DNA of 64,000 bases from Enoplolaimus lenunculus (GCA_030248215.1 JASANG010002723.1:124001-188000); one strand, 5' to 3'. Shown: positions 46,413 to 56,345, counted from the stretch's first letter. Program-made: numbers and translations. The notes: generated from the letters alone by a model not told the origin.

Positions 46413-49400
46413 TAAATATATATCAGGGTTCAACCGGAATTCCTGTTCCGGTCGGAATTCCTGCAAAAATTCAATTCCTGTTCCTGCACGCACAAATGTA
46501 AGAACCGGAATTTGTACGGTTGTGTGGCAAATTATTTCGAAATGAGTGTTTTTGCAATTAGTTCATTTTGTTAACAAACTGTTTCTGTTGTGTTTTCATA
46601 AAACGCGATGATGAAACAGCTAAAATTCGCTTAAGCCATTTTTTGGCAAGTTTTCAAAAAGTCCAACAGTAATTCGGTGATGAAAATTATTTAATTCCGG
46701 TTCCTGCAAAGAAATTCAATTCTTGTTCCTGCTCCTGTTCCGGCAAAAGTTACTTCCAGTTGGAACCCTGATATATCATACTTCTAACAGGAACTAAGTT
46801 TTGCCGGAACACAAACATTATCCGAATTTCTTTGCAGAAACCGGAACAGGAACAGGAAACGGAATTTCAAATGATTTTCATTATCGAATTTCTGTTGGAC
46901 TCTTTCTGCCAAATACGGCTTAAGCGAATTTTCACCTATTTCATCATGGAGTTTAGCGAAAAGACAACAAAAACAGTTTATTAACGAAATTGAAGTAATG
47001 GGAAAAACACTCCTACTGAAATAATTTTTTAACGACAATTTCCAATATTTAAATGATTAGGCATAATTTGTCACAAAACCGTAAAAAGTCCGGTTCCTAC
47101 ATTTTTGAATGCAGGTACAGCAATTGAATTTTTGCAGGAATTCCGACCGAAACAGGAATTCCGGTTCAACGCTGATATGTATTATATAAGAAATAACGCC
47201 TGTCACCATATGCTGATCGGTTTTCAAGCGATAAGATAGCAGCTATATTAACTTAAAACAATACACAATTATAAACGTCTCCAGTACTCTTCAACGAAAC
47301 TGAAATTGTTTAGGCTTACGCTTAAGTACACAAACAACGGTTTGCTATTTCTCCAAAATACTACGAATGCTGTCCAAACCAACACGAGCAGGATACCTCA
47401 GACCTCTGTATCGCAAAACCTTATCATCTATTTCACTGAAACAATTTGATACGCTTTGATTGCAAAATGAGTAATATCTCGCAGCTCTCACAGTTCCTGT
47501 TTTTCTCTACCCACATTTCATTACGTTTACCGTCGATCGTCAATGCCGATCGGTATTAGTCAATTTTATTATCCTGTCTTACAATTCGAACTCGGTATTT
47601 TGATTTCTCCCAGTAGCAGATGGGAATGTTAAATGTTCACTTCGGTCACGGGTCACCCATGATGTGTCATAACATGGGCTCAGATATCGTGAACGATTTC
47701 CATTTATTTATATTTGTTAATTACATAATTGGTTCTGAGTAACGCTAACTTGTTTGTCTTTCTCTTAACTGCAAAAAATTAAATACGTATATTTCACAGG
47801 ATCTTACGTTTACTGTAAGGGTGACGCTATACTTGCCGTGTGTCGTCGTCTGTCAGCGGCCGGTGCCGTGGATGACAGGCAGTCACCATACGGTATCGCA
47901 CGTGAGTAATTCGTGTACGATACGCGGACGATAACGGACTGCGGCGCACGTCATCAAAAGTATAGCGCCACGCGGCCAGTGTTTTGAACAAGACCGTGAC
48001 GGTACAAGAAGCATATTTCTAAACCTAAACCACAGCACAAGAATGAGCTTATACCTAAGCCTATGCCTAAGCAAAAAAAACAATATAAAACTAAGCAAAA
48101 AATAGTCTAAAACTGAAGCTAACTCTATTGCAGTCCCCCAGAAAATCGTTCTAGCCCTGATTTTTACATCTGCCCGTCACCCTAATACTGCCACCCAGAG
48201 ACACTTGACCACAAACACTGTACTCACAACCACTAAATCCATTTAGCAATTCTTGTTTTGCGCATGAAATATACATGCACCAATTAGACAAAGTTCTAGA
48301 CAATCAGGCTCCATTCAAAGTTAAAATATACCCGAGACAAACGATGTAGCCCTATTTACACTAAACAGTAATTTCTTGAACCTGCATGCTTACTAACCTA
48401 TATATTGCTACGAGCCAAAAACTTTTTGCCAATCAGTTCGGCAAATTATCTATACAACTCGACGGAGTCTGTAAGCCGAAAGACGCTAGCAGTTTTGCGA
48501 TTCTGCAACTAACTCTGTAGATACGCAAAATTTTCAAAATTCAAACATTTTCGAGTAAATGCCAGCTTAAAGGATGACAATGAAAGGATAAATACCGCTT
48601 ATAATTTCACCTTAATAACATACGTACAAAGTGAAACCTATTTGTAATCTAAAATTTTCCGAAACATGCAACCAGTGGCCAATCCAGGGAAGACATTGGG
48701 TATGTATCCCGACCAAACCTGACAAGCAGAGTGTAAACGGATAGTAAAAATAACGGAAACGGAAATAGAAACGGATAATGATCAAAATAACGGTCACGGA
48801 ACGGAAAACGAATATTGAAGTGCAAAAGTTTCAAAGATGTTTAATTTTTCTGCCAACATAATTGAGGCCTGCTTATATTCACCGGTTTTTTAAAAATCAG
48901 AGAGAAAAAACGGCGGATGCATCGAAATTTTTGAGATTATGCATGAATTTCATAATTGTTATTTCGTTTCAAACAATTGCAGCATATCTGCAACGAATAA
49001 TTGCGAGATTTATACTTGATTTATATCTAATTTGAAACATAAAAATAACATAATTTCCGTTATTTCTATAACTGAAACAAAACACGGAAACCGATTTTTA
49101 CCGGAAATGGAAACGGATATCCGGCAACACCCTGCTGACAAGTTAAACGAACTTTAAACTATAAAACTTGCTTAACACAAAAAGTGTCCTCAGCCGGAAA
49201 ATCCTGGATCCGCCACTGCTTATAGCTTAAAATTTTGCACCCATGAACATAGCTTTAGCTCTATTCAGACGTGCAAGTTTTTGCTGCGAAAACTTGCAGC
49301 TACGAATTGCACGCAGAACTTACACTTTTTCATCAGCCAATGAGACAGCGGATGCAATAAATTCATTGAACTTGCATGCTTATTCACACATGTGAACTAA

Positions 49401-49761
49401 ATTGCCACCTTTGATTTTAAATGAATTACTTGCAGCTGCAAGTTTTTCGAACGGAGATTTCGGACACAGTTTGCAAGTGCAAGTTGCAGCTGCAAGTTCT
49501 CGCAGCAAAAACTTGCACGTGTGACTAGGGCTTTACTATTAATTATTTGTATTTTTCAGTTGTCATTCTGCATCAAACACGTTCGGCTACTACTTTCTGG
49601 GCCGCTCTCAGTTGCCATCGTTCGCTGGTCCAGGTATCAGCTGGCGTCCAGTGCCCGGAAGTGGCGGACCTGCCCTCCGTATGATCGAATGGAAAATACG
49701 TCCACTTGGCTACATCGGAGGCTCATATCAACCGTTGCCCGCTGCCAACTTCAAACAATAG
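39911..49761 (+). CDS. Secreted fibrinogen-related (FReD) protein, gene A
   Basis: Coding exons 39941-40112, 41118-41254, 41940-42036, 43602-43766, 45020-45140 and 49560-49761 join in phases 1,0,1,1,2 to 297 aa. Using the last exon at 46012-46261 instead gives 313 aa. Residues 1-26 are a signal peptide (…LLMVRA|Q). A linker with [17 protein letters not shown] follows, then a fibrinogen C-terminal domain: C62-C93 pair, [31 protein letters not shown], calcium-site-like DYDLDGS (206-212), C216-C232 pair with [12 protein letters not shown]. Such domains are secreted lectins or recognition proteins that bind acetylated or other surface groups. No collagen or coiled-coil part is present. The span begins at the conserved 3' splice site upstream of the ATG. 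No break is seen. A duplicate lies 18 kb downstream. Confidence 0.93.
39941..40112 (+). CDS. FReD A exon 1: signal peptide and linker
   Basis: The start was chosen at 39941 because it places a clean signal peptide (hydrophobic ALLWSVVFGFHALLM) at the N-terminus. An upstream in-frame Met at 39809 would prepend 44 residues read from a tandem repeat. The donor is TTGGAA|GTAATT, at the same place as in gene B (GACGGAA|GTAAGT). The linker [20 protein letters not shown] matches gene B's [20 protein letters not shown]. Confidence 0.88.
40398..40841. mobile_element. hAT-like MITE with CCGAAT arrays, in FReD A intron 1
   Basis: CAGAGTGGCACCCAATCC at the left and TATTATAGCCATCCTG at the right. The flanks GTTGAGAC and GTTGATAC match at 7 of 8. 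CCGAATCCGAATCCGA units sit in both arms. Confidence 0.85.
41118..41254 (+). CDS. FReD A exon 2: N-terminal part of fibrinogen domain
   Basis: The acceptor is TTCCGTTTCAG and the donor TGGACG|GTAAGC. It encodes [34 protein letters not shown] and [10 protein letters not shown], the canonical opening of the fold, with the first disulfide pair (C62, C93) plus the extra CPGC cysteines. It is 137 bases, identical in length to gene B exon 2. Confidence 0.94.
41672..41911. mobile_element. TTAGGC-bearing MITE (family T), copy 9, next to FReD A exon 3
   Basis: GAGGCAAAGATCAGGGGAGG at the left and TGTTGTTTACATTGGCC at the right enclose three blocks of CTTAGGCTTAGGAATATGCT type. The acceptor of exon 3 follows within 30 bases. 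Confidence 0.7.
41940..42036 (+). CDS. FReD A exon 3: core of fibrinogen domain
   Basis: The acceptor is ATACAGTTCAG and the donor TTCTCG|GTAAGC. The 97 bases encode [20 protein letters not shown] and [13 protein letters not shown], matching the family block Q.R.DGSVDFYR.W..YK.GFGDL.GEFWLG. It begins one base before the end of a telomere-motif MITE zone (41672-41911), so that element inserted within about 30 bases of the splice acceptor. Confidence 0.95.
42771..43015. mobile_element. TIR element (family D), copy 2, FReD A intron 3
   Basis: GGGCACATTCTGTGTAGAAA, GTGTTGCGTTTTTGCCTACC on one arm and GGCCAAAAACGCAACGCCCG on the other. The arms are clearly complementary. Confidence 0.7.
43270..43510. 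mobile_element. TIR element (family I), copy 2, FReD A intron 3
   Basis: ATCATATTTTCAAATGTGTA, CTATCACCAGTTAGACGATA, and the right end CTATACACATTTGAGAATAC. Confidence 0.68.
43602..43766 (+). CDS. FReD A exon 4
   Basis: The acceptor is TTTTATACAG and the donor GACGCTG|GTTAGT. It encodes [20 protein letters not shown], then [19 protein letters not shown], then [17 protein letters not shown]. This matches the family block GLDKIH.LT....ELR..L.D......AY..F.VG...D.Y.L....Y.G.AGD. It is 165 bases, the same as gene B exon 4, with only scattered differences (for example HQ versus NQ). Confidence 0.95.
44134..44304. mobile_element. Small TIR element (CAGGCCCGTAGTCA ends), FReD A intron 4
   Basis: CAGGCCCGTAGTCAGATGGC at the left and TGACTTGACTACGGGCTTG at the right. 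A homopolymer of C (44264-44278) lies inside. A relative at 11675-11840 has CAGGCCCGTTGCCAGC and CCTACGGGCCCGTTGC ends. Confidence 0.65.
44469..44679. mobile_element. Palindromic MITE (GAGTCAAA family), FReD A intron 4
   Basis: CACTGCAAAAAAATGGTGAG … ATTTTTGCAGTG, flanked by CA on both sides. The centre reads GAGTCAAATTCGACTC and its inverse. A short end fragment of the family also lies at 11098-11125. Confidence 0.85.
45020..45140 (+). CDS. FReD A exon 5: calcium-site region
   Basis: The acceptor is CCACAATTTCAG and the donor GGCGA|GTAAGT. It encodes [20 protein letters not shown] and [20 protein letters not shown]. The DYDLDG segment occupies the family calcium-binding loop, and NCA…AWWY is the strongly conserved core with C216. 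It ends in phase 2, so the next exon must supply one base to finish an Asp codon. Both downstream candidate exons do this. Confidence 0.95.
45610..45900. mobile_element. TIR element (family D), copy 3, FReD A intron 5
   Basis: GCACATGGGTACGTTCTGTG, GCATTGCGTTTCTGGCC, then GGCCATAAATGCAACGCGCG and CTCTTGTATCATGCACTCCT. Confidence 0.68.
46012..46261 (+). CDS. FReD A alternative terminal exon 6a
   Basis: The acceptor is TTATCATTATTTCAG. Joined to exon 5 in phase, it gives D + CTKSTNIFGYYYLGCKVLPA, FAGPGMSWAPVPGS, and IRPMGYIGGSFNSLEG, then a 22-residue tail and TAA: 82 residues. It is about 60% identical over 56 residues to exon 6b and occupies the same structural slot (the C-terminal binding lobe). 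It differs at exposed positions and has one extra, possibly unpaired Cys in YLGCKV. It is open from acceptor to stop with no damage. It is best read as a proximal alternative 3' terminal exon. Confidence 0.88.
46361..46412 (+). repeat. (TAA)n microsatellite
   Basis: About 17 uninterrupted trinucleotide units, 100 bases downstream of the exon 6a stop codon, abutting a hAT-like MITE. Confidence 0.95.
46424..46770. mobile_element. hAT-like MITE (family N) between the two terminal exons of FReD A
   Basis: CAGGGTTCAACCGGAATTCC at the left and CTTCCAGTTGGAACCCTG at the right. The flanking ATATATAT and ATATATCA are partly alike. A second member follows directly (about 46786-47175: AACAGGAACTAAGTTTTGCC … AATTCCGGTTCAACGCTG), and further relatives lie at 19757-19950 and 51134-51760. 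Confidence 0.72.
47818..47973. mobile_element. GC-rich CGTACGG element (family C)
   Basis: GGGTGACGCTATACTTGCCG at the left and CATCAAAAGTATAGCGCCACG at the right. ACGTGAGTAATTCGTGTACG is the core hairpin. It abuts a family T MITE. Confidence 0.72.
47973..48174. mobile_element. TTAGGC-bearing MITE (family T), copy 10
   Basis: CGGCCAGTGTTTTGAACAAG, GACCGTGACGGTACAAG, CCTAAGCCTATGCCTAAGC, and right end CGTTCTAGCCCTGATTTTTA. It abuts a family C element on its left. Confidence 0.62.
48727..49134. mobile_element. hAT-like MITE with CGGATA/CGGAAA arrays, perfect 8-bp TSD
   Basis: CAGAGTGTAAACGGATAGTA at the left and GGATATCCGGCAACACCCTG at the right. CTGACAAG is duplicated exactly at 48719-48726 and 49135-49142. 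Related fragments lie near 2639-2735, 7498-7572 and 23037-23400. Confidence 0.88.
49560..49761 (+). CDS. FReD A terminal exon 6b
   Basis: The acceptor is TTTGTATTTTTCAG. Joined to exon 5 it gives D + CHSASNTFGYYFLGRSQLPS, FAGPGISWRPVPGSGGPALR, EWKIRPLGYIGGSYQPLP, ending AANFKQ and TAG. It supplies the partner cysteine (C232) of the NCA pair and the KIRP strand that ends the fibrinogen fold. It lies 3.3 kb beyond exon 6a, with MITEs and microsatellites between. No obvious AATAAA was found close downstream. Confidence 0.93.
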
Positions 49762-50699
49762 CCAACATTTAGCAGTTTCGTCAGTTCCAAATGGTGGAAC
49801 TGTACCTCCAGCATCCATAAAAACAATTTCTATACAAACACCAGTTCGCAACACAGCAGGAACGCGTGGCGCAAACTGAAACGCCGGCTGAATTCAATTC
49901 AAAATACATGGCAACAACAATAATCCGTTTCAAACTGTTATCCCTCAGTATTATTCAGACCATTCTATAGATTCAACCGCTGTGTATCACACTTTGTCAT
50001 CGAAGAACCGTACAATAACTGTAACTCGTCTGGATAGCAGATTGGCCTACGACATATAAATCGTAAAAATACGTTAGAGAAGTCAGCAAACCTCTTGAAG
50101 ACGTGTTAACCAGTGCTATATTATAACTAAACAGAATATACAATCATAAACCCGGATATTGTTTATTCAGGGTCCAAACCAAAAAAAATAAGCCCCCAAA
50201 TGCTTTAGTTTCTAATCCTAAGCCTGTCAATGGTTTACAAATATCACGAGTTAACTTTTTCCAAAATTTTAACATAATATAAGTGACTGGGTTTAAAATC
50301 AAAGACTCAATTTGAATAATTCATCTCCGGCAAAAGTCAGATTTGAAGTTTCAAAAAATTTTATTCATTGCATTTTTAAATGTTTTGTAAAAATTATTAA
50401 AACTAAAAAATTGAAATCGCATCAACAGATTTTCCCAATTACATGCTGCAGTTTGTCACCACGTAACGTCGTAGGCAATGAGGACAGTTTGGCAATAGTT
50501 GAAAATAGATTATTTGGTCCGTCCTGGGATAAACTTTTGGGAATTTTGATAGCTCATGATGGACCGCGGTGGATCATGGGCCGTATTTCATAAACCATTT
50601 TTATCTTTGGGTTTAGGGTCAACGTCCCCCTTGTGATTTTGAACAAGGAGTTTTTGGAACTTTTCCAGTTGGTGATACAAAGCACAAACAAATATTGTG

Positions 50700-51090
50700 A
50701 CCAACTTATTTTCCAATTAAGCAAATCTGCAAACTAGTTCTTGGCTGACTATTAAACAATTTATTCAGATTGCTCGCACCCAAAACCTCTTTAATACTGA
50801 AAATAGATTGCTTGTAACCCTAATAGTCAATGAAATAATTTAGAATGTTCTAATTTAGGCCTAACCAATTATGCAAATTAGGCTGTAGCTAACAATCGGC
50901 TTAAGCTTTTGAAACCCATATGCGAGGTTAACACACCAGGATAATAAGCTTTCAAATAAAAAAAGTTTATCGTAATCCGTTCAGCGGTTCCTGAGATTCT
51001 TGTCGCACGGACAGATGACGGACATCCACCTTTTGACCCACAGTACCAAACTTAAAACGTTTCGCGAACCTCCGAACTTCCCTCAATAAC
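50700..51090 (+). repeat. Dispersed octamer/ACGG element, second copy
   Basis: TTGCTCGCACCCAAAACCTC, CAATTATGCAAATTAGGCTG, TCCGTTCAGCGGTTCCTGAG, CACGGACAGATGACGGACAT, then CTTCCCTCAATAAC. It has one octamer unit instead of five. Confidence 0.7.
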
Positions 51091-51133
51091 TTGAACATCA
51101 TTTACGTCGTTTACAATTAACTATTAATCCGCA

Positions 51134-51760
51134 GCGTTCCAACAGGAACTTAATTTTGCCGGAAAAGGAACAAAAATTGAATTTTTATGCAAGAATAGGA
51201 ACAGGAACAGGAACCGGAATTTGAAATAATTTTCATCACCGAATTACTGTTAGATATTTCAGAAAACTTGGCAAAAATGGCTTAAGAGAATTTTCAGCAA
51301 TTTCATCATTAAGTTTTGCGAAAACACAACAGGAACAATTTAGTAACAAAAGTGAAGTAGGTACAAAAACACTCATTTTGACATAAAAATTTTTCGAAGA
51401 CATTGTTTGCAATATTTAAATGATAATAAATAATTTGCCACAAAACTGTAAAAATTCCGGTTCCTGAATCTTTGAAGGCAGGATCGTGAAAATTTTTCTA
51501 AGAAAAAAACTGTATAATCTAAAAAATTCAAATTTTAGTTATTAACTTATTTAAAACAAGTAATAATAGAAGGATTCTTAAAAAAAGACTTAAAAAATAA
51601 CAAAATATTTTCCTCACCAAAAATCAAAAAATATTTTTCCAAATCAAATTCTCCAAATGCTAAGAAACAATAATCTTGGTTGGAAAGAAATTGAGCTCAT
51701 ATAATTTATGTATTAGTGAGTTTGAAGATGAATTTTTGCAGGAATTTAGGTTGAACCCTG
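51134..51760. mobile_element. hAT-like MITE remnant (family N)
   Basis: GCGTTCCAACAGGAACTTAA at the left and TAGGTTGAACCCTG at the right. The right half is AT-rich and lacks the usual hexamers. Confidence 0.5.
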
Positions 51761-52549
51761 TTAATCCGAAGTTGCACACATGTGCAACACTCTTAATACC
51801 CCTTATTTAAATCTGCTGGAACGCTGCCCTAAATACTTATGTGCGGCGTTCCAGCTATAATAATATACATTCTGGTACGACAAACACAAAATGGCGAACC
51901 ACCTCGCAATACAGTTAGCTTAAACATTAAAAATAACCAACTTATTTCCGTATTGCAACTTTTCACACACCGCACCGATCTTTTCAAAGACAGCCGTCAC
52001 CATCATCAAATGGTTATCAATGACCAAAACTCTCAAACTAAAAGTTTGATCGCGGAAAATTTAAACCGATTCGACTCAGTTCCCAACAAGTGCATCCAAT
52101 TTAATCACTCGAGCTTTATTTAAATTTAAAAGTATAATTGAAATGATTTGAGCATCTAGTGAGACGCTCAAGATTGCAAACAATTTTTCAAAATCAAACC
52201 ATTTTTGGACAAACGCCCAATTGGAAAGGCATAACCGAAAATGCTCAAAGTGAGATGAATACCCAGAACATCGATTCTAAATACAAATACGTAATACGTA
52301 GCAGGGTTGTCGCCGTAATATCCGACGCCCCTCCAGAAAATAATGGTATAACTACAGGCGTGCGACTACTTTGGAAAACTAAAGTTTGCAGAAACTTGAC
52401 GAATATTTAAGGCAAATTTGAAATTTTTTTGATTAAAATTTAAGACATTTTTGTTTTGCATGCTTTTAAATTATTTTTAAGAAATCTAATAAACAGACCT
52501 TCGCAGTTTAACCACATCATAGTTTCGCACTTCACAGCTATCTTGGACA

Positions 52550-52933
52550 CCGGGTGCAACCGTAATTATAAAATACCGGAACCGGAAAGTTCGAAAATAC
52601 CGGAATCGGAAAGTTAAGAAAACAATGGAACCGGGACAAGAGCCGGAAAACAAAAAATGCTGGTTACAAAAATTCATTTTTAACGCTATTTTATTGCTTT
52701 TAACGGCGTAAACGAACAACATTTAGAATGCCAAAATCTTGAAACAATGCAGCAAATGGAAACGTATAAGTTAGAACAATATGCCAATTTTTGTTAAATT
52801 TTCGAATGAGAAACATTTTCAATACCGAAAATACACAGAAAATTCCAGTGAAACAATATCGGATTTATTACTGAACCCGGATAGTGAAAATACCGGATTT
52901 CCCGGCCGGAACCGGAATTCCGGTTGCACCCTG
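52550..52933. mobile_element. hAT-like MITE (family N), inside duplicated segment, copy 1
   Basis: CCGGGTGCAACCGTAATTAT at the left and GGAATTCCGGTTGCACCCTG at the right. The flanks CTTGGACA and CTTGAAAA match at 6 of 8. The same insertion, same flanks, recurs at 54375-54756, so it preceded the local duplication. Confidence 0.82.
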
Positions 52934-53397
52934 CTTGAAAAAATTTAATTTTCTCTATCATCAACTGAAATTTAAGGACCACCCTTTAGACTTTACAAAT
53001 TTAGTCACTTTTCCGAATTTAAGAAGATTTTGTAATTCGAAGAAACCCGTCCTGAAACTACGCCTATACATACTGTACGTATACGTAAATCACTGTATAT
53101 ACATATTAAATAGACATATATTCATTCACCCATCACAAACTCCGGTTGAACTTTTTTCATTTATCAAAAATTCCTAGCCAGCGAAAAGATACTCTCTCTC
53201 TTGTCTCAAGGCGGCACTCCAAAGGTCACAGTGTTACAATAAAAAATAATGTGAAAGTACATATGTTCATTTCCAACATAGCGTCCGAAAACAAAATTCT
53301 AACACAAATATACTCACAAGTAAATGAAGTCGCACACCGAAAACGCAATTATTTTTTCACTCCGACGCGGTCCACGTTTGCCTCCCACTAATCTGAA

Positions 53398-53533
53398 ATT
53401 CTTATTTTCAATATTCGTCCGAAATTTTTATTTTCAATATTTGTCCGAGAATTTTATTTTCAATATTCGTCCGAAATTCTAATTCTCAATATTCGTCCGA
53501 AATTCTAATTCTCAATATTCGTCCGAAATTCTA
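53398..53533 (+). repeat. 26-bp minisatellite, about 5 units
   Basis: The unit is TTTTCAATATTCGTCCGAAA plus TTCTTA or a variant. Because 26 is not divisible by three, any open frame through it cycles through frames and is not a protein repeat. Confidence 0.85.
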
Positions 53534-53534
53534 A

Positions 53535-53805
53535 TTCTATTGCTCGCACCCAAAACCTCTTTAGTACTGAAATTCGATTGCTTGTAACCCTAATAGACAA
53601 TGAAACAAATTAGAGTGTTCTAATTTAGGCGCAACCAATTATGCAAATTAATCTGTATATAGCTACCAAACGGTTTAAACTTGCGAAACCCATATGCGAG
53701 GTTAACACCCAAGGATAATAAGCTTTCAAATAAAAAAGTTTATCAAAATCCGTTCAGCGATTCCTAAGAATCTCGTCGCACGGACAGATGATGGACATGA
53801 CTTCG
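53535..53805 (+). repeat. Dispersed octamer/ACGG element, third copy, between duplicated segments
   Basis: ATTGCTCGCACCCAAAACCT, ACCAATTATGCAAATTAATC, TCCGTTCAGCGATTCCTAAG, CACGGACAGATGATGGACAT. It sits exactly between the two copies of the 1.5-kb duplication. Confidence 0.7.
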
Positions 53806-54374
53806 TGTTCCGTCAACGATTATGGAACGACACTGAATCAGAGTTATTTGACCAAAACTCACGAACTAAAAGTTTGATCGCGGAAAATTTAAACCGATTC
53901 GACTCAGTTCCCATCAAGTGCATCCAATTTAATCACTCGAGCTTTATTTAAATTTAAAAGTATAATTGAAATGATTTGAGCATCTAGTGAGACGCTCAAG
54001 TCTGCAAACAATTTTTCAAAATCAAACCATTTTTGGACAAACGCCCAATTGGAAAGGCGTAACCGAAAATGCTCAAAGTGAGATGAACACCCAGAACATC
54101 GATTCTAAATACAAATACGATATAATACGTAGCAGGGTTGTCGCCGTAATATCCGACGCCCCTCCAGAAAATAATGGTACAACTACAGGCTTGCGACTAC
54201 TTTTGAAACCTAAAGTTTGCAGAAACTTGAGGAATTTTTATTTTGAAATTTTTTTGATTAAAATTTAAGACATTTTTGTTTTGCATGCTTTTAAATTATT
54301 TTTAAGAAGTCCAATAAACAGACCTTCGCAGTTTAACCACATCATAGTTTCGCACTTCACAGCTATCTTGGACA

Positions 54375-54756
54375 CCGGGTGCAACCGTAATTATAAAATA
54401 CCGGAACCGGAAAGTTCGAAAACACCGGAATCGGAAAGTTAAGAAAACAATGGAACCGGGACAAGAGCCGGAAAACAAAAAATGCTGGTTACAAAAATTC
54501 ATTTTTAACGCTATTTTCTGCTTTTAACGGTGTAAACGAACAACATTTAGAATGCCAAAATCTTGAAACAATGCAGTAGATAGAAACGTATAAGTTAGAA
54601 CAATATGCCAATTTTTGTTAAATTTTCGAATGAGAATTTTTTCAATACCGAAAATACACAGAAAATTCCAGTGAAACAATATCGGATATATTACCGAACC
54701 CGGATAGTGAAAATACCGGATTTCCGGGTCGGAACCGGAATTCCGGTTGCACCATG
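54375..54756. mobile_element. hAT-like MITE (family N), inside duplicated segment, copy 2
   Basis: Near-identical to the element at 52550-52933, with the same flanking bases. It was copied by segmental duplication rather than by transposition. Confidence 0.82.
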
Positions 54757-55209
54757 CTTGAAAAAATTTAATTTTCTCTATCATCAACTGAAATTTAAGG
54801 ACCACCCTATAGACTTTACAAATTTAGTCACTTTTCCAAATTTAAGAAGATTTTGTAATTTGAAGAAACCCGTCCTGAAACTACGCCTATACATACTGTA
54901 CGTATACGTAAATCACTGTATATACATATTAAATAGACATATATTCATTCACCCATCACAAACTCCGGTTGAACTTTTTTCATTTATCAAAAATTCCTAG
55001 CCTGCGAATAGATACTCTCTCTTGTCTCAAGGCGGCACTCCAAAGGTCACAGTGTTACAATAAAAAATAAAGCGAAAGTACATATGTTCATTTCCAACAT
55101 AGCGTCCGAAAACAAAATTCTAACACAAATATACTCACAAGTAAATGAAGTCGCACACCGAAAACGCAATTATTTTTTCACTCCGACGCTGTCCACGTTT
55201 GCCTCCCAT

Positions 55210-55415
55210 AAATCTGAAATTCTTATTTTCAATATTCGTCCGAAATTTTTATTTTCAATATTTGTCCAAAGCTTAAAACTTCAATATTTGTCCGAGAATT
55301 TTATTTTCAATATTCGTCCGAAATTCAAATTTCCAATATTCGTCCGAAATTCTAATTTTCAATATTCGTCCGAAATTCTAATTTTCAATATTCGTCCGAA
55401 ATTCTTATTTCTAAT
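55210..55415 (+). repeat. 26-bp minisatellite, about 8 units
   Basis: Same unit as 53398-53533. One variant unit reads CAATATTTGTCCAAAGCTTA. The array explains the Ile/Phe-rich tail of the open frame that crosses it. Confidence 0.85.
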
Positions 55416-55926
55416 ATTCAAATAAAATCATACTGTTGGTTAACCAAAATTTCCTTACTTTTAAACTACACATATGCCCCCCTACTCAAAAAAAATGTGT
55501 TTGTTACATGCGCGACCTTATAAAAATTTATTAATTTTTAACTTCAAATTTGTCTACGTTGAGTTACGTACATGTTTTCGCACAAGCCGCCTCGTACATT
55601 AAGCTCTTTTTCCATCATTATCATAATCACAAAATATGACGCAACGACTGCAAAATCGTTTCGCACTGCAGTTATTAACGAATCGCAAGTATTGCGCTCA
55701 GTTGCAATTTTTTTCACGCTACAAAATTACGTTCACAAATGATGCGTAGTTGTTAGTTCGGATACAATTGTCACTGACAAAACTATACATAATATAACGT
55801 CATTCAGACCTTTACTTCTTGTTGTTTTCCAAACAATTGTGTCGCTTTTGACTTATTCATAATTCCGTGGCGTTAAATCTTTTTGAAAATTTCAAACAAT
55901 GCAACACTTTTAATAAAACTTGAACG

Positions 55927-56345
55927 CAGGCTGCAAAATCGGAGCTGGATTACACCGGAATCGGAAGAGCAAATTGACACCGGAATCGGAATTTTTTCAC
56001 TACTATACCTCACTACCATACCGAATAATTTACATTAACAAGTATAATAATCGTTTAGGGTGTCTGTTGGCTGGCAACAATTCTCAAAAAAGTCGCTTGT
56101 ACAAATTGGAAATCATTTTATGGTTGTGTAAAAATGTGAAACCACAATCAATTATTGATAAGTTAACCAATCGAAAACAATCTAATAGATAAATGATGCA
56201 GAATTTTTATGTACATATCACAACAAGTAGACCTAAACATAAACTGTCTAAATTTCGATACCGATTGATTGTCCAATCGGAATCAGAATCGGAACTAGTT
56301 TAGAATCGGAATTCTACTAAAAATCAGAATTCCGGTCGCACCCTG
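55927..56345. mobile_element. hAT-like MITE (family N relative), perfect 8-bp TSD
   Basis: It begins CAGGCTGCAAAATCGGAGCT and ends AATTCCGGTCGCACCCTG. CTTGAACG is duplicated exactly at 55919-55926 and 56346-56353. The arms hold CGGAATCGGAA-type units. It is 419 bp and non-coding. Confidence 0.9.

Larger units (their letters stand above)
52020..53540 (+). repeat. Segmental direct duplication, copy 1
   Basis: It pairs with 53848-55420 at an offset of 1,828 bp in the first part. It starts near CTCAAACTAAAAGTTTGATC, contains an 83-codon open frame (52159-52410) and a hAT-like MITE, and ends in a 26-bp minisatellite. The copies differ at scattered bases and a few small indels. Confidence 0.88.
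53848..55420 (+). repeat. Segmental direct duplication, copy 2
   Basis: It starts near TCACGAACTAAAAGTTTGAT and runs to the end of the minisatellite. It has the same internal order as copy 1. The minisatellite is longer here (about eight units against five). Confidence 0.88.

Noticed and set aside
54605-55425. 131- and 113-codon frames
   Set aside because: They cross a MITE end and the 26-bp minisatellite. The repeated Ile-Arg-Pro-Lys-type peptide is a repeat artefact.
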